31,019 nt of DNA from Bacteroides sp. OF04-15BH (GCF_003477995.1 NZ_QUEM01000036.1:1-31019), one strand, 5' to 3'; positions 19,161 to 29,355 are shown, numbered from the stretch's first letter. Translations and numbers: made by a program. Notes: generated from the sequence alone by a model not told the origin.

Positions 19161-20780
19161 ATGACAGTTATAGAAAAAATACAGAAGATTTGTCCCGAGG
19201 CGCAGGTCAGCACTTCGGGCGATACCATCGTGACGGTGCCTTCCGACCGTCTGGCGGCAGTGGCCGAGGCGCTCCGTAAGGACGAACAGGAGCCGATGGA
19301 CTATCTGCGCGACATCGTGGGAATGGACTGGAGCGAGGGACTCGGTGCGCTTTATTATCTGGAGAGCAGCAAGACCTATGGCCGCGTGGTACTGAAAACC
19401 GTTGCCCGCGATCGTGATGAGGCCTGGTTGCCCAGCGTATGCCATTTGTGGCGCACCGCCGAGATCAAGGAGCGTGAGATCTACGACTTCTTCGGCATCC
19501 GTTTTATCGGTAACCCCGACATGCGCCGCATCTTCCTGCGCGAGGACTGGAAAGGCTATCCCCTGCGCAAGGATTACGACATGGATTCCAATCCGCTGAA
19601 CATGGAGAACGAGGAGAACGCCGACGACACCGTGGAATATTACCTCAAGCCCGACGGCACGGTGGAGGGACACCGCAATATCCTGTTCGACCAGAAAGAC
19701 TTTGTAGTAAATATCGGTCCGCAGCATCCGTCAACCCACGGTGTGCTTCGTATGCGTACCTCGCTCGACGGTGAAACCATCAGCCGCATCGACCCGATCC
19801 TGGGATATATCCATCGTGGCATCGAGAAGATGAACGAGAGCCTGACTTATCCGCAGACTCTGGCGCTGACCGACCGTCTGGATTACCTGAGTGCCCACCA
19901 GAACCGCCATGCACTGTGTATGTGTATCGAGCAGGCTATGGGACTGGAGGTAAGCCGTCGTGTGCAGTACATCCGTACCATCATGGACGAGTTGCAGCGT
20001 ATCGATTCACACCTGTTGTTCTACTCCTGTCTGGTGATGGATATGGGCGGACTGACTCCTTTCTTCTACGGATTCCGTGAAAGAGAGATGATTCTCGACA
20101 TTTTCGAGGAAACCACCGGAGGACGTCTGATCCAGAACTACAACGTCATCGGCGGTGTGCAGGCCGACATTCATCCCACCTTCCAGCAGAAGGTGAAGGA
20201 GTTTATCAAGCATTTGCGCTCCGTCATCAAGGATTATCATAATATCTTCACCGGCAATGTGATTGCTACAACCCGTTTGAAAGGTGTGGGTATCCTCACC
20301 CGCGAGCAGGCCATTTCGCTGGGAGCAACCGGAGGAACCGGTCGTGCCGCCGGATGGGCCAACGATGTGCGCAAGCACCATCCGTATGCCCTTTACGGTG
20401 AAGTGGACTTCAAGGAAGTGCTCTACACCGAAGGTGACAGCTTTGCCCGCTATATGGTACGTATGGACGAGATCATGGAGTCCTGCCACATCATCGAGCA
20501 GCTTATCGACAATATCCCTGAGGGAGAGACACGCCTCAAGACCAAACCGATTATCAAACTGCCGGAAGGCAACTTCTCGGCATCGGTCGAGACCAGTCGT
20601 GGCGAGTTTGGCGTGATGCTCGAAAGTCATGGCGACAAGACTCCTTACCGTCTGCATTACCGTTCTACCGGTCTGCCACTGGTACATGCCATGGACACCG
20701 CCTGCCGCGGCAACAAGATTGCCGACCTGATAGCCATCGGCGGAACCATGGACTTTGTAATCCCCGATATTGACAGATAA
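19161..20780 (+). CDS. nuoCD: Fused NuoC-NuoD subunit
   Basis: A single 539-residue chain. Residues 1 to about 165 are NuoC-like, with the signature WRTAEIKEREIYDFFGIRF and GNPDMRRIFLREDWKGYPLR. Residues from about 178 are NuoD-like, opening with FVVNIGPQHPSTHGVLRMR, which carries the quinone-site histidines, and ending ADLIAIGGTMDFVIPDIDR. The fusion also occurs in E. coli. Family role: NuoD forms the quinone pocket next to NuoB cluster N2. The NuoC part is the usual docking surface for the electron-input arm, which has no gene here. Confidence 0.97.
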   Translation: MTVIEKIQKICPEAQVSTSGDTIVTVPSDRLAAVAEALRKDEQEPMDYLRDIVGMDWSEGLGALYYLESSKTYGRVVLKTVARDRDEAWLPSVCHLWRTAEIKEREIYDFFGIRFIGNPDMRRIFLREDWKGYPLRKDYDMDSNPLNMENEENADDTVEYYLKPDGTVEGHRNILFDQKDFVVNIGPQHPSTHGVLRMRTSLDGETISRIDPILGYIHRGIEKMNESLTYPQTLALTDRLDYLSAHQNRHALCMCIEQAMGLEVSRRVQYIRTIMDELQRIDSHLLFYSCLVMDMGGLTPFFYGFREREMILDIFEETTGGRLIQNYNVIGGVQADIHPTFQQKVKEFIKHLRSVIKDYHNIFTGNVIATTRLKGVGILTREQAISLGATGGTGRAAGWANDVRKHHPYALYGEVDFKEVLYTEGDSFARYMVRMDEIMESCHIIEQLIDNIPEGETRLKTKPIIKLPEGNFSASVETSRGEFGVMLESHGDKTPYRLHYRSTGLPLVHAMDTACRGNKIADLIAIGGTMDFVIPDIDR

Positions 20781-20798
20781 CCCAAAAATCCGAACGTT

Positions 20799-21902
20799 AT
20801 GAACAATAATTCGTTTTTAGACTATTACAACATACAGGACCTCAATATGGCCATTCATGAAGCCCTGCTCGGCGTGATGCCCCAGTGGCTGGCCATCCTG
20901 CTGGAAGGACTGGCTGTGGGACTGCTCATCATCGTGCTTTATGCCGTGCTGGCCATTATCCTGATCTATATGGAGCGCAAGGTCTGCGCCCGTTTCCAGT
21001 GCCGTATCGGTCCGAACCGTGTCGGCGGAAAAGGCGGTCTGTTGCAGGTGCCGGCCGATGTACTCAAGATCCTGACCAAGGAAATCATTTCCTTGAAAGG
21101 TTCCGACCGTTTCCTTTATAATCTGGCTCCTTTCCTGGTGATTCTGGCCTCTATCTTCACCTTCTCGTGTCTGCCCTGGAACAAGGGTGCCGAGATTTTG
21201 CGCATGAACATCGGAATCTTCTTTGTGCTGGCCGCCTCTTCTATCGGAGTGCTCGGTATTCTGTTGGCCGGATGGAGCAGTAACAGCAAGTACACCATCA
21301 TCGGAGCCGTGCGAAGCGGTGCGATGATCATCAGTTATGAGCTGTCTATCGGTCTGACCGTACTGACCATGGTGCTGCTCAGCGGTACGATGGATATCCA
21401 GGACATTGTGATGAGTCAGGACCGCATGTGGAACATCTTTCAGGGACATCTGCCGGCGGTTGCCGCATTTATCGTCTATCTGATTGCCGGTAACGCCGAG
21501 GCCAACCGTGGTCCGTTTGACCTGGCCGAGGCTGAGCAGGAGCTGACAGCCGGATACCACACCGAGTACTCCGGTATGCACTTCGGATTCTTCTATCTGG
21601 CCGAGTACCTGAACCTGTTCATCACCAGCGGTATTGCCGTAACCCTGTTCCTGGGCGGATGGATGCCCCTCCACTTCCCCGGACTGGACGGTTTCAATGC
21701 CGTGATGGACTATATCCCGGGTGTCATCTGGTTTGTGGGCAAGACCTTCCTGGTGGTATTCCTGCTCATGTGGATCCGCTGGACCTTCCCCCGTCTGCGT
21801 ATCGACCAGGTGCTTACCTTGGAATGGAAATACCTGATGCCGCTGTCTTTGCTGATCCTGCTGATCATGACCGTGTGCGTCGTATTTGGAATAACCCTCT
21901 AA
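20799..21902 (+). CDS. nuoH: NADH-quinone oxidoreductase-type complex subunit H
   Basis: 367 residues with about eight membrane helices. Conserved features are [20 protein letters not shown] after the first helix, the acidic quinone-channel loop [20 protein letters not shown], and [21 protein letters not shown] near the C terminus. NuoH links the quinone site to the membrane pump arm. It follows nuoCD after an 18-base gap. Confidence 0.97.
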   Translation: MNNNSFLDYYNIQDLNMAIHEALLGVMPQWLAILLEGLAVGLLIIVLYAVLAIILIYMERKVCARFQCRIGPNRVGGKGGLLQVPADVLKILTKEIISLKGSDRFLYNLAPFLVILASIFTFSCLPWNKGAEILRMNIGIFFVLAASSIGVLGILLAGWSSNSKYTIIGAVRSGAMIISYELSIGLTVLTMVLLSGTMDIQDIVMSQDRMWNIFQGHLPAVAAFIVYLIAGNAEANRGPFDLAEAEQELTAGYHTEYSGMHFGFFYLAEYLNLFITSGIAVTLFLGGWMPLHFPGLDGFNAVMDYIPGVIWFVGKTFLVVFLLMWIRWTFPRLRIDQVLTLEWKYLMPLSLLILLIMTVCVVFGITL

Positions 21903-21916
21903 AATGATGGAATGAT

Positions 21917-22390
21917 ATGAGTAATTTCAGTGAATATATTCAGGGCTATGTGCAGGGCGTGAAAAGCTTGCTCATCGGTATGCGTACTTCTATGAAAGTG
22001 TTCTGCCAGAAGCCCGTTACGGAACAGTATCCCGAGAACCGTCACACCACGCTGCACATTCCCGAGCGCCATCGTGCGCGTCTGGTCATGGTGCATGATG
22101 AGGAGAACCATCATCATTGCGTGGCCTGCGGTATTTGCCAGATGGCATGTCCCAATGACACCATCAAGGTGGTTTCCGAAACCTATGAAGACGAGGACGG
22201 CAAGAAAAAGAAACGCCTGGTGCGCTACGAATACGATCTGGGTGCCTGCATGTTCTGCCAGTTGTGCGTCAATGCCTGTCCGCACGACGCCATCCGCTTC
22301 TCCAATGATTTTGAGAATGCCGTGTTCCAGAGAGAGAAACTTTATATGGTGTTAAACAACGAGGGCTCATCCTGCGCCCCTAAAAAATAA
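21917..22390 (+). CDS. nuoI: NADH-quinone oxidoreductase-type complex subunit I (two 4Fe-4S clusters)
   Basis: 157 residues. Two CxxCxxCxxxCP motifs are complete: CVACGICQMACP and CMFCQLCVNACP, ligating clusters N6a and N6b. The second half of the protein is shorter than in E. coli NuoI. Between the motifs lies a charged insert (ETYEDEDGKKKKRLVRYEYD). In this complex NuoI is the outermost Fe-S protein encoded in the operon, so it is the probable entry point for electrons from an unknown donor such as ferredoxin (inference). Confidence 0.96.
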   Translation: MSNFSEYIQGYVQGVKSLLIGMRTSMKVFCQKPVTEQYPENRHTTLHIPERHRARLVMVHDEENHHHCVACGICQMACPNDTIKVVSETYEDEDGKKKKRLVRYEYDLGACMFCQLCVNACPHDAIRFSNDFENAVFQREKLYMVLNNEGSSCAPKK

Positions 22391-22395
22391 AGATT

Positions 22396-22911
22396 ATGGA
22401 CATATCACTATTAGACATCGCGTTTTATGTCGTTGCGGCAGTCATCATCTTCTTTTCGGTGATGGCGGTCACCACAGGTCGTATTGTCCGTTCGGCCACC
22501 TACCTGTTGTTCGTGCTTTTCGGCACCGGCGGTATCTATTCCATGTTGGGATATACTTATCTGGGTGCTGTGCAGCTCATTGTCTATGCCGGCGGTATTG
22601 TGGTGCTTTATGTCTTTTCCATTCTGCTCACCCAGTCCGACCGCAATATGCGCTATAAGATTCCGTTGGCCAAGTTCCTGACGGTGCTGCTCACCTGTCT
22701 GGTGGGCGCGGGACTGGTCATCTTCTTGCTCGTGAGCAATCACTTTGCTCTGGTTACCATTCCGCAAGGCGTGGAGCTTCCGGCCACCGAGATCGGCCAT
22801 GCCCTGATTGGAGCTGACAAATATCAGTTTGTACTGCCGTTTGAGGTGGTGAGTGTGCTGCTGCTGGCCTGTATGATCGGAGCCATCATGATTGCACGGA
22901 AACAGAAATAA
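22396..22911 (+). CDS. nuoJ: NADH-quinone oxidoreductase-type complex subunit J
   Basis: 171 residues with five membrane helices. The NuoJ core is visible: RSATYLLFVLFGTGGIYSML, then YLGAVQLIVYAGGIVVLYVF with the pi-bulge helix region. It starts five bases after the nuoI stop. Confidence 0.95.
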   Translation: MDISLLDIAFYVVAAVIIFFSVMAVTTGRIVRSATYLLFVLFGTGGIYSMLGYTYLGAVQLIVYAGGIVVLYVFSILLTQSDRNMRYKIPLAKFLTVLLTCLVGAGLVIFLLVSNHFALVTIPQGVELPATEIGHALIGADKYQFVLPFEVVSVLLLACMIGAIMIARKQK

Positions 22912-22929
22912 AAACAAAGACACAGATTT

Positions 22930-23241
22930 ATGGAAATACATGTTATACACTATCTGATTGTCAGCACCGTGATGCTGTTCTGCGGTATTTACGGTTTCTT
23001 CACCCGCAAGAATCTGCTGGCCATCCTGATTTCCGTGGAGTTGATTCTCAATGCCACGAACATCAACTTTGCCGTGTTCAACCGTTATTTGTATCCCGAC
23101 GCGCTCGAAGGTCATTTCTTCAGTCTGTTCGGCATTGCCATCGCGGCAGCCGAAACCGCTGTGGCCATTGCCATCATCATCAACGTGTACCGCAATGTGA
23201 AGCACGTGCTGACCGATGACATCAACGAACTGAAAGGATAA
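22930..23241 (+). CDS. nuoK: NADH-quinone oxidoreductase-type complex subunit K
   Basis: 103 residues, three membrane helices. Both conserved membrane glutamates of the proton path are present, in LLAILISVELILNATNINF and AIAAAETAVAIAIIINVYRN. Confidence 0.96.
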   Translation: MEIHVIHYLIVSTVMLFCGIYGFFTRKNLLAILISVELILNATNINFAVFNRYLYPDALEGHFFSLFGIAIAAAETAVAIAIIINVYRNVKHVLTDDINELKG

Positions 23242-23271
23242 CCAATCTGAACTGTTAATTGTAAAAACAAT

Positions 23272-25161
23272 ATGGAATATACAATATTAATTCTCGCCCT
23301 GCCCGTTCTGAGCTTCCTGCTTCTGGCTTTGGCCGGCATGAAAATGTCGCACCGGCTGGCCGGCACTATCGGAACTCTGGTGCTGGGTGTGGTGGCTGTG
23401 CTCAGTTATCTGACAGCCTACCAGTATTTCAGTGCGCCCCGTACGGCCGACGGTACGTATGCCACACTGATTCCTTATCATATTACCTGGCTGCCCTTCA
23501 CCGAGACGCTGCACATTGACATGGGCATTCTGCTCGATCCGATTTCGGTCATGATGCTGGTGGTCATCTCCACCGTGAGCCTGATGGTGCATCTTTATTC
23601 CTTCGGCTACATGAAGGGAGAGCGCGGTTTTCAGCGTTACTATGCCTATCTGTCGCTGTTTACCTTCTCCATGCTCGGTCTGGTGGTAGCTACCAATATC
23701 TTCCAGATGTATGTGTTCTGGGAGCTGGTGGGTGTTTCTTCCTACCTGCTGATCGGTTTCTATTACACCAAGCCTGAGGCGATTTCCGCTTCAAAGAAAG
23801 CCTTTATCGTGACCCGTTTTGCCGATTTGGGCTTCCTGATCGGTATTCTGATTTACGGATACTACATGGGCACCTTCACCTTTACTCCCGACCAGCAGAT
23901 GCTGATGCAGGGAGGCATGATGCTGCCTTGGGCACTGGGCCTGATGTTTGTGGGCGGTGCCGGTAAGAGCGCCATGTTCCCGTTGCACATCTGGCTGCCC
24001 GATGCCATGGAAGGTCCAACTCCGGTGTCCGCACTGATTCATGCCGCAACCATGGTGGTGGCCGGTGTCTATCAGGTGGCCCGCATGTTCCCGTTGTATA
24101 TGGGCTATGCTCCCGAAACCATCCACATCGTGGCCTATGTGGGAGCCTTCACCGCTTTCTATGCCGCAGCTGTAGCCTGTGCGCAGAGCGATATCAAGCG
24201 TGTACTGGCATTCTCTACCATTTCGCAGATCGGTTTCATGATGGTGGCTCTGGGTGTCTGCACCTCGGCACACCCACACGAAGGCGGACTGGGCTATATG
24301 GCTTCCATGTTCCACCTCTTTACACACGCCATGTTCAAGGCACTGCTCTTTCTGGGAGCCGGTTGCATTATCCATGCCGTGCACAGCAACGAGATGAGCA
24401 CCATGGGAGGTTTGCGCAAATACATGCCTATCACCCACTGGACATTCCTGATTGCCTGTCTGGCCATTTCCGGTATACCTCCATTCTCCGGTTTCTTCTC
24501 CAAAGATGAGATCCTGACCGCCTGCTTCGCGTTCAGTCCGGTTATCGGATGGGTGATGACCGTCATTGCCGGTATGACCTCTTTCTATATGTTCCGTCTG
24601 TACTACTGCATCTTCTGGGGCAAGGAAAACAAGGAACTGCATGCTGCCCACACGCCGCATGAAAGTCCGCTCACCATGACCCTGCCGCTGATGATTCTGG
24701 CAGCCATCACCTGTGTGGCCGGATTCATTCCTTTCGGACATTTCGTTTCTTCCAACGGAACCTCTTACGACATCCACCTCGACTGGAGTGTGGCCGGTAC
24801 CAGCATTGTCGTGGCTCTGATTGCCATTGCCCTGGCCACCTGGATGTATCTCCGCGAGGAGCAGCCTGTGGCCGATGCCCTGCAGCGCACCTTCCCGAAG
24901 CTGCACCGTGCCGCCTACAAGCGTTTCTACATGGACGAGCTGTGGCTCTTCGTGACCAAAAAGATTATTTTCCGCTGCGTATCTACTCCGCTTGCCTGGT
25001 TTGACCGTCATGTCATTGACCAGTTCCTGAACTTCCTGGCTTGGGCTACCAATGCCTTGGGAGAAGAGGTACAGCCGTTGCAGAACGGTCGCATCCAGAC
25101 CTACACCCTGTGGTTCCTGGGCGGAATTGTTGTATTAACTCTTATGCTGTTACTCGTATGA
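23272..25161 (+). CDS. nuoL: NADH-quinone oxidoreductase-type complex subunit L (antiporter-like)
   Basis: 629 residues, about 15-16 membrane helices plus the C-terminal lateral helix. Key pumping residues are present: the TM5 Glu in YVFWELVGVSSYLLIGFYY and the TM7 Lys232 in GGAGKSAMFPLHIWLPDAM. The C-terminal segment (about 510-629) matches the long amphipathic arm and final anchor helix. Its stop codon overlaps the nuoM start in ATGA. Confidence 0.97.
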   Translation: MEYTILILALPVLSFLLLALAGMKMSHRLAGTIGTLVLGVVAVLSYLTAYQYFSAPRTADGTYATLIPYHITWLPFTETLHIDMGILLDPISVMMLVVISTVSLMVHLYSFGYMKGERGFQRYYAYLSLFTFSMLGLVVATNIFQMYVFWELVGVSSYLLIGFYYTKPEAISASKKAFIVTRFADLGFLIGILIYGYYMGTFTFTPDQQMLMQGGMMLPWALGLMFVGGAGKSAMFPLHIWLPDAMEGPTPVSALIHAATMVVAGVYQVARMFPLYMGYAPETIHIVAYVGAFTAFYAAAVACAQSDIKRVLAFSTISQIGFMMVALGVCTSAHPHEGGLGYMASMFHLFTHAMFKALLFLGAGCIIHAVHSNEMSTMGGLRKYMPITHWTFLIACLAISGIPPFSGFFSKDEILTACFAFSPVIGWVMTVIAGMTSFYMFRLYYCIFWGKENKELHAAHTPHESPLTMTLPLMILAAITCVAGFIPFGHFVSSNGTSYDIHLDWSVAGTSIVVALIAIALATWMYLREEQPVADALQRTFPKLHRAAYKRFYMDELWLFVTKKIIFRCVSTPLAWFDRHVIDQFLNFLAWATNALGEEVQPLQNGRIQTYTLWFLGGIVVLTLMLLLV

Positions 25162-26639
25162 ATATATTAAGTCTTTTTGTATTGATACCCCTGCTCATGC
25201 TGCTCGGTCTCTGGATCAGCCGCAGCGTGAACCAGGTTCGCGGAGTGATGGTCTGCGGTTCGTCCGCACTGCTCCTTCTGGCCGCCTGGCTGACCTATAC
25301 CTATGTGACCGTGCGTCAGGGCGGAAACACCCAGGAGATGCTCTTTACCGACAGCATCAGCTGGTATGCTCCCCTGAACATCTGCTATTCGGTAGGCGTA
25401 GACGGTATTTCGGTGGTGATGCTTCTTCTGAGTGCCATCATCGTGTTTACGGGAACCTTTGCTTCCTGGAAGATCCAGCCGATGACCAAGGAATATTTCC
25501 TTTGGTTCACCCTTTTGAGTATCGGAGTGTTCGGATTCTTCATCTCTACCGATCTCTTTACCATGTTCATGTTCTATGAAGTGGCCCTGATTCCGATGTA
25601 TCTGCTCATCGGTGTGTGGGGTAGCGGAAAGAAAGAATATGCCGCCATGAAACTGACGCTGATGCTGATGGGCGGTTCCGCCTTCCTGCTGATGGGTATT
25701 CTCGGTATCTACTACGGTTCCGGAGCTACCACCATGAACCTGCTGGAACTGGTGAAGCTGCACATCCCGACAGAAATGCAGCGCATCTTCTTCCCGATGA
25801 TCTTTGTGGGATTCGGTGTGCTGGGTGCCTTGTTCCCCTTCCACACCTGGAGCCCCGACGGTCATGCTTCCGCGCCGACAGCCGTATCCATGCTCCATGC
25901 CGGAGTATTGATGAAACTGGGAGGCTACGGCTGTTTCCGTATCGCCATGTATCTGATGCCTGAAGGAGCTGCCATCTGGGGAGACTTCTTCCTGGTACTG
26001 ACTACCATTTCCGTGGTTTACGGTGCCTTCAGTGCCGTGGTGCAGACCGACCTGAAATACATCAATGCCTACTCATCTGTGAGTCACTGTGGTCTGGTGC
26101 TCTTCGCCCTGCTGATGATGACCCGTGTGAGCTGCGCCGGAGCCATCCTGCAAATGCTGAGCCACGGATTGATGACCGCCCTGTTCTTCGCCCTCATCGG
26201 TATGATCTACGGCCGTACGCACACCCGTGACGTGCGTCAGCTGAACGGACTGATGAAGATCATGCCGTTCCTGGCAGTGGGTTATGTCATTGCCGGTCTG
26301 GCCAACTTGGGATTGCCGGGTCTGAGCGGTTTCGTAGCCGAGATGACCGTGTTTGTCGGTTCCTTCCAGAATGCTGACCTGTTCCACCGCGTATGTACCA
26401 TCGTCGCCACGATGAGTATTGTCATCACTGCCGTGTATATCCTGCGTGTGGTCGGAAAGATCCTGTACGGCACCTGCAAGAATCCGGAGCATCTGAAGCT
26501 GACCGATGCCACCTGGGACGAGCGCTTTGCCGTGATCTGTCTGGTGGTTTGCGTTGCTGGCCTCGGTCTGGCCCCATATTGGGTGAGCAACGTGATCAGT
26601 GAGAGTGTAGAACCGATTATTTCACAAATCATACCTTAA
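25158..26639 (+). CDS. nuoM: NADH-quinone oxidoreductase-type complex subunit M (antiporter-like), TM7 lysine replaced
   Basis: 493 residues from the ATG that overlaps the nuoL stop by four bases, giving MNILSLFVLIPLLMLLGLWI; the frame upstream of it is nuoL shadow. Fourteen membrane helices are likely. The TM5 Glu141 (MFYEVALIPMYLLIG) and the downstream lysine in LHAGVLMKLGGYG are present. The TM7 lysine is not: the segment reads GFGVLGALFPFHTWSPDGHA, with Leu222 where E. coli NuoM has Lys234 in VKVP. This is therefore a divergent NuoM subclass, also suggested by SPDGH in place of LPDAH. Fully in frame with no sign of decay. Confidence 0.95.
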   Translation: MNILSLFVLIPLLMLLGLWISRSVNQVRGVMVCGSSALLLLAAWLTYTYVTVRQGGNTQEMLFTDSISWYAPLNICYSVGVDGISVVMLLLSAIIVFTGTFASWKIQPMTKEYFLWFTLLSIGVFGFFISTDLFTMFMFYEVALIPMYLLIGVWGSGKKEYAAMKLTLMLMGGSAFLLMGILGIYYGSGATTMNLLELVKLHIPTEMQRIFFPMIFVGFGVLGALFPFHTWSPDGHASAPTAVSMLHAGVLMKLGGYGCFRIAMYLMPEGAAIWGDFFLVLTTISVVYGAFSAVVQTDLKYINAYSSVSHCGLVLFALLMMTRVSCAGAILQMLSHGLMTALFFALIGMIYGRTHTRDVRQLNGLMKIMPFLAVGYVIAGLANLGLPGLSGFVAEMTVFVGSFQNADLFHRVCTIVATMSIVITAVYILRVVGKILYGTCKNPEHLKLTDATWDERFAVICLVVCVAGLGLAPYWVSNVISESVEPIISQIIP

Positions 26640-26645
26640 AAGAAA

Positions 26646-28064
26646 ATGGATTTAGCAACTATCTTACATATGCAGCCGGAGGTGATGCTTTCGTTCATTA
26701 TCATCATCCTTCTTTTAGGCGACCTGATTATCCGGCAGCCCAACCACCGCATCCTTCAGTTTATGGCTTTCGGACTGCTGGTGGTGCACATCGCAGCGAA
26801 TCTGACGATTTCCGATGAGGTGCTGTTCGGTGGCATGTATCATTCCACTCCGATGGCTTCCGTGGTGAAGACCATTCTCACGGTGGGTACTCTGCTCGTG
26901 ATTCTTCAGGCCGGTCCGTGGATTCGCCGCGAGGACACACGTCACAAGGCCGGCGAGTTCTATCTGCTCACGTTCAGTACCCTGTTGGGTATGTATTTCA
27001 TGGTGAGCGCCGGCAGTTTCCTCATGTTCTATGTCGGTCTGGAACTGGCCAGCATCCCGATGGCCTGTCTGGTGGCTTTTGACAAATACAAGCACCACAG
27101 CGCCGAGGCGGGAGCCAAATTTATCATGAGCGCCATGTTCTCTTCCGGACTGATGCTCTACGGTCTTTCGCTCATCTACGGTACTGTGGGCACCATGTAC
27201 TTTGCCGACATCGAGAATGCCTTGACCGGCACTCCGCTTCAGATTATGGCCATGGTGTTCTTCTTTGCCGGACTGGGCTTTAAGTTGAGCCTGGTGCCTT
27301 TCCACATGTGGACCCCCGATACCTATCAGGGAGCGCCTACTCCAATCAGTGCCTACCTGTCTGTCATTTCAAAAGGAGCCGCAGCCTTTGCGCTGATGAA
27401 CATCCTGCTGCGCGTGTTCGGTCCTATGGTAGAGGACTGGAGTCTGCTGCTGAGTGTGGTGATTGTGGTGACCATCACCGTGGCCAACCTCTTTGCCATC
27501 CTGCAGAGCGACTTGAAGCGCTTCATGGCCTACAGTAGTATCTCGCAGGCCGGTTACATCATGCTGGCTGTGCTGGCGGGCGACGAGCAGGGAATGGCTT
27601 CCCTGGTTTATTACATCGTGGTCTATATCGTAGCCAACCTGGCCGTGTTCGGAGTGATCACCAATGTGGAGCAGCACACCGGCGGACTGGTAGACCGCGA
27701 GGCCTACAACGGACTTTACAAGACCAATCCGCGTCTGACGCTGGTCATGACACTGGCCCTGTTCTCACTGGCCGGTATCCCGCCGTTTGCCGGATTCTTC
27801 AGCAAGTTTTTTGTATTTGCTTCCGCCTTCCATCAGGGCTATTATCTGGTGGTATTCCTGGCGTTGGTCAACACCATTATCTCGCTGTACTACTATCTGC
27901 TCATCGTGAAGGCCATGTATATCACCCCGAACGACTCTCCTGTACCGACCTTCAAGAGCGGTCCGCTGAGTACCGTTTGTCTGACTGTTTGTGTGGCCGG
28001 CATCGTGGTGCTGGGTCTGTGCAGTGGAGTGTATGAGCTGCTGCAACATGTGGCCGGGCTGTAA
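26646..28064 (+). CDS. nuoN: NADH-quinone oxidoreductase-type complex subunit N (antiporter-like)
   Basis: 472 residues with about 14 membrane helices. The TM5 glutamate ([20 protein letters not shown]) and TM7 lysine ([20 protein letters not shown]) are present, followed by [18 protein letters not shown] with the second lysine. It starts six bases after nuoM and is the last gene before a strong terminator. Confidence 0.96.
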   Translation: MDLATILHMQPEVMLSFIIIILLLGDLIIRQPNHRILQFMAFGLLVVHIAANLTISDEVLFGGMYHSTPMASVVKTILTVGTLLVILQAGPWIRREDTRHKAGEFYLLTFSTLLGMYFMVSAGSFLMFYVGLELASIPMACLVAFDKYKHHSAEAGAKFIMSAMFSSGLMLYGLSLIYGTVGTMYFADIENALTGTPLQIMAMVFFFAGLGFKLSLVPFHMWTPDTYQGAPTPISAYLSVISKGAAAFALMNILLRVFGPMVEDWSLLLSVVIVVTITVANLFAILQSDLKRFMAYSSISQAGYIMLAVLAGDEQGMASLVYYIVVYIVANLAVFGVITNVEQHTGGLVDREAYNGLYKTNPRLTLVMTLALFSLAGIPPFAGFFSKFFVFASAFHQGYYLVVFLALVNTIISLYYYLLIVKAMYITPNDSPVPTFKSGPLSTVCLTVCVAGIVVLGLCSGVYELLQHVAGL

Positions 28065-28082
28065 TCTTTGATAAGAAGAAAC

Positions 28083-28132
28083 AAAAAGAGTTGTATCAAT
28101 TTCTCACTTGAGATACTGATACAACTCTTTTT
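28083..28132. terminator. Bidirectional terminator between nuoN and the acyltransferase gene
   Basis: AAAAAGAGTTGTATCA (28083-28098) and TGATACAACTCTTTTT (28117-28132) form a perfect 16-bp stem, with a small TCTC/GAGA inner helix in the loop. A-run and T-run on either side allow use by both convergent units. Confidence 0.9.
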
Positions 28133-28176
28133 GTTTTAGATACCTTGTTCTTCAGAAACTTGTTCTGTACCCGGAA

Positions 28177-29316
28177 TTATCCCATCAGCCATTTGCCCAT
28201 GCGTCCGCTACGGCGCACCATCACGACAAATCCCCATGTAATTCCCAATAACAGAATGGAGCAGAGGAGCATTTTGACCATCGTGTGCAGTGGCCATGAA
28301 GCGATGAGATGATAGCAGGGCCCCAGAAACAGATAGTGCGACATCCAGATACCTAACGTGGATGTGGAAATGCTGCGAAGCGTACTTTTCATTCTGTCCG
28401 AGCGAATCTCCAGTTTTTGTACTCCCAGGAATATGGGTAGACTCATCAGCAGTACGTTGGGAGAGCAGTATGTATAGAACAGTTCTGTCATTTCTGCCGA
28501 TTGTCCGGGTATGCTTGTCACGCTTTTGAACCCGAAAAACGTGATGCAGAATCCTATGACAAAAGAACACGCTCCCCAAAAGACCAATGTACTTTTCTTG
28601 CAGGATATCGGATTTTGAGTCAGGTAATGTCCGAGCAACAGATAACCGTTGAATCCGGCAAAGTAGTAGAGCATGTGGAATTCGTTCCAGGAACATGTGC
28701 CCCAAAGATCGTGGGTAAGATATTGCCGCAGATAAGGGATAAAGAGCGATACGAACCAGAGAGCCAGAAAGAACTGCTGCTCTTTTGCAGAGGACTGCCG
28801 GATCCATGCCGAAAACACAGGCATATACAGATACAGTCCGATAAGGAGATAAACATACCACATCTGTACGGCGAAGGCTGAAAAATTAAAGGGAATCATC
28901 AGGATGTTATGCCACGCGTCTTGAAATTCCTGCGAAGGCACGGCCCAGACAAAGAAGTCGTTGATGATTTCGGGTGAGAGCCCCAAAAGGCCGGTGAACC
29001 ATGGGAAAAGATTGTAGAACACAGACCAGATCAGAAAAGGTACGATCAGTCTGGAGAGTCTTTTTCCATAGAAAGTCCGCAGATTTTCCCGTACAGGCAG
29101 GAGTAGTGCTCCGGTTACCATTACAAAGAGCGGAATAGCCGGTCGCATGACCGAACCGTAGAGACTTCCCCACAGGTTGTACCAAGGTTCGGAGCGTTCT
29201 GCGGGAGTGACATTGTCGGTGCAGTGTACGGCAATCATCATAAAAATGGCGATTCCTTTGAGCAAATCCATCCAGACGATTCTGGAGTTTTGTTTGGAGC
29301 AGGTCATATTTTCCAT
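28177..29316 (-). CDS. Acyltransferase-3 family membrane protein
   Basis: 379 residues with about ten membrane helices. The opening RIVWMDLLKGIAIFMMIAVH, then FVMVTGALLLP and YGKRLSRLIVPFLIWSVFYN, is the Acyl_transf_3 pattern with its catalytic-type His at the end of the first helix. Such proteins usually O-acetylate or succinylate cell-surface glycans from the cytoplasmic donor. No polysaccharide genes are next to it. An ATG three codons in (MTCSKQ) is an alternative start. A Crp/Fnr regulator gene lies 65 bases upstream on the same strand, with a promoter-like TAACTTTG (29330-29337) and a palindrome between them. Confidence 0.88.
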   Translation of the reverse strand: MENMTCSKQNSRIVWMDLLKGIAIFMMIAVHCTDNVTPAERSEPWYNLWGSLYGSVMRPAIPLFVMVTGALLLPVRENLRTFYGKRLSRLIVPFLIWSVFYNLFPWFTGLLGLSPEIINDFFVWAVPSQEFQDAWHNILMIPFNFSAFAVQMWYVYLLIGLYLYMPVFSAWIRQSSAKEQQFFLALWFVSLFIPYLRQYLTHDLWGTCSWNEFHMLYYFAGFNGYLLLGHYLTQNPISCKKSTLVFWGACSFVIGFCITFFGFKSVTSIPGQSAEMTELFYTYCSPNVLLMSLPIFLGVQKLEIRSDRMKSTLRSISTSTLGIWMSHYLFLGPCYHLIASWPLHTMVKMLLCSILLLGITWGFVVMVRRSGRMGKWLMG

Positions 29317-29329
29317 AGCTTTTTTGTGG

Positions 29330-29337
29330 CAAAGTTA
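29330..29337 (-). promoter_or_regulatory. Probable -7 element of the acyltransferase gene
   Basis: Minus-strand TAACTTTG fits TAnnTTTG, 13 bases upstream of the ATG. There is no TTTG at -33; the palindrome at 29356-29377 lies there instead, which is the layout of an activator-dependent promoter. Confidence 0.5.
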
Positions 29338-29355
29338 TGTTCCGATTTTTTCTTG

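Noticed and set aside
23791..25011. 406-codon antisense ORF within nuoL
   Set aside because: It is a shadow of GC-rich sense codons, and its protein is rich in His, Gly and Gln with no family features.
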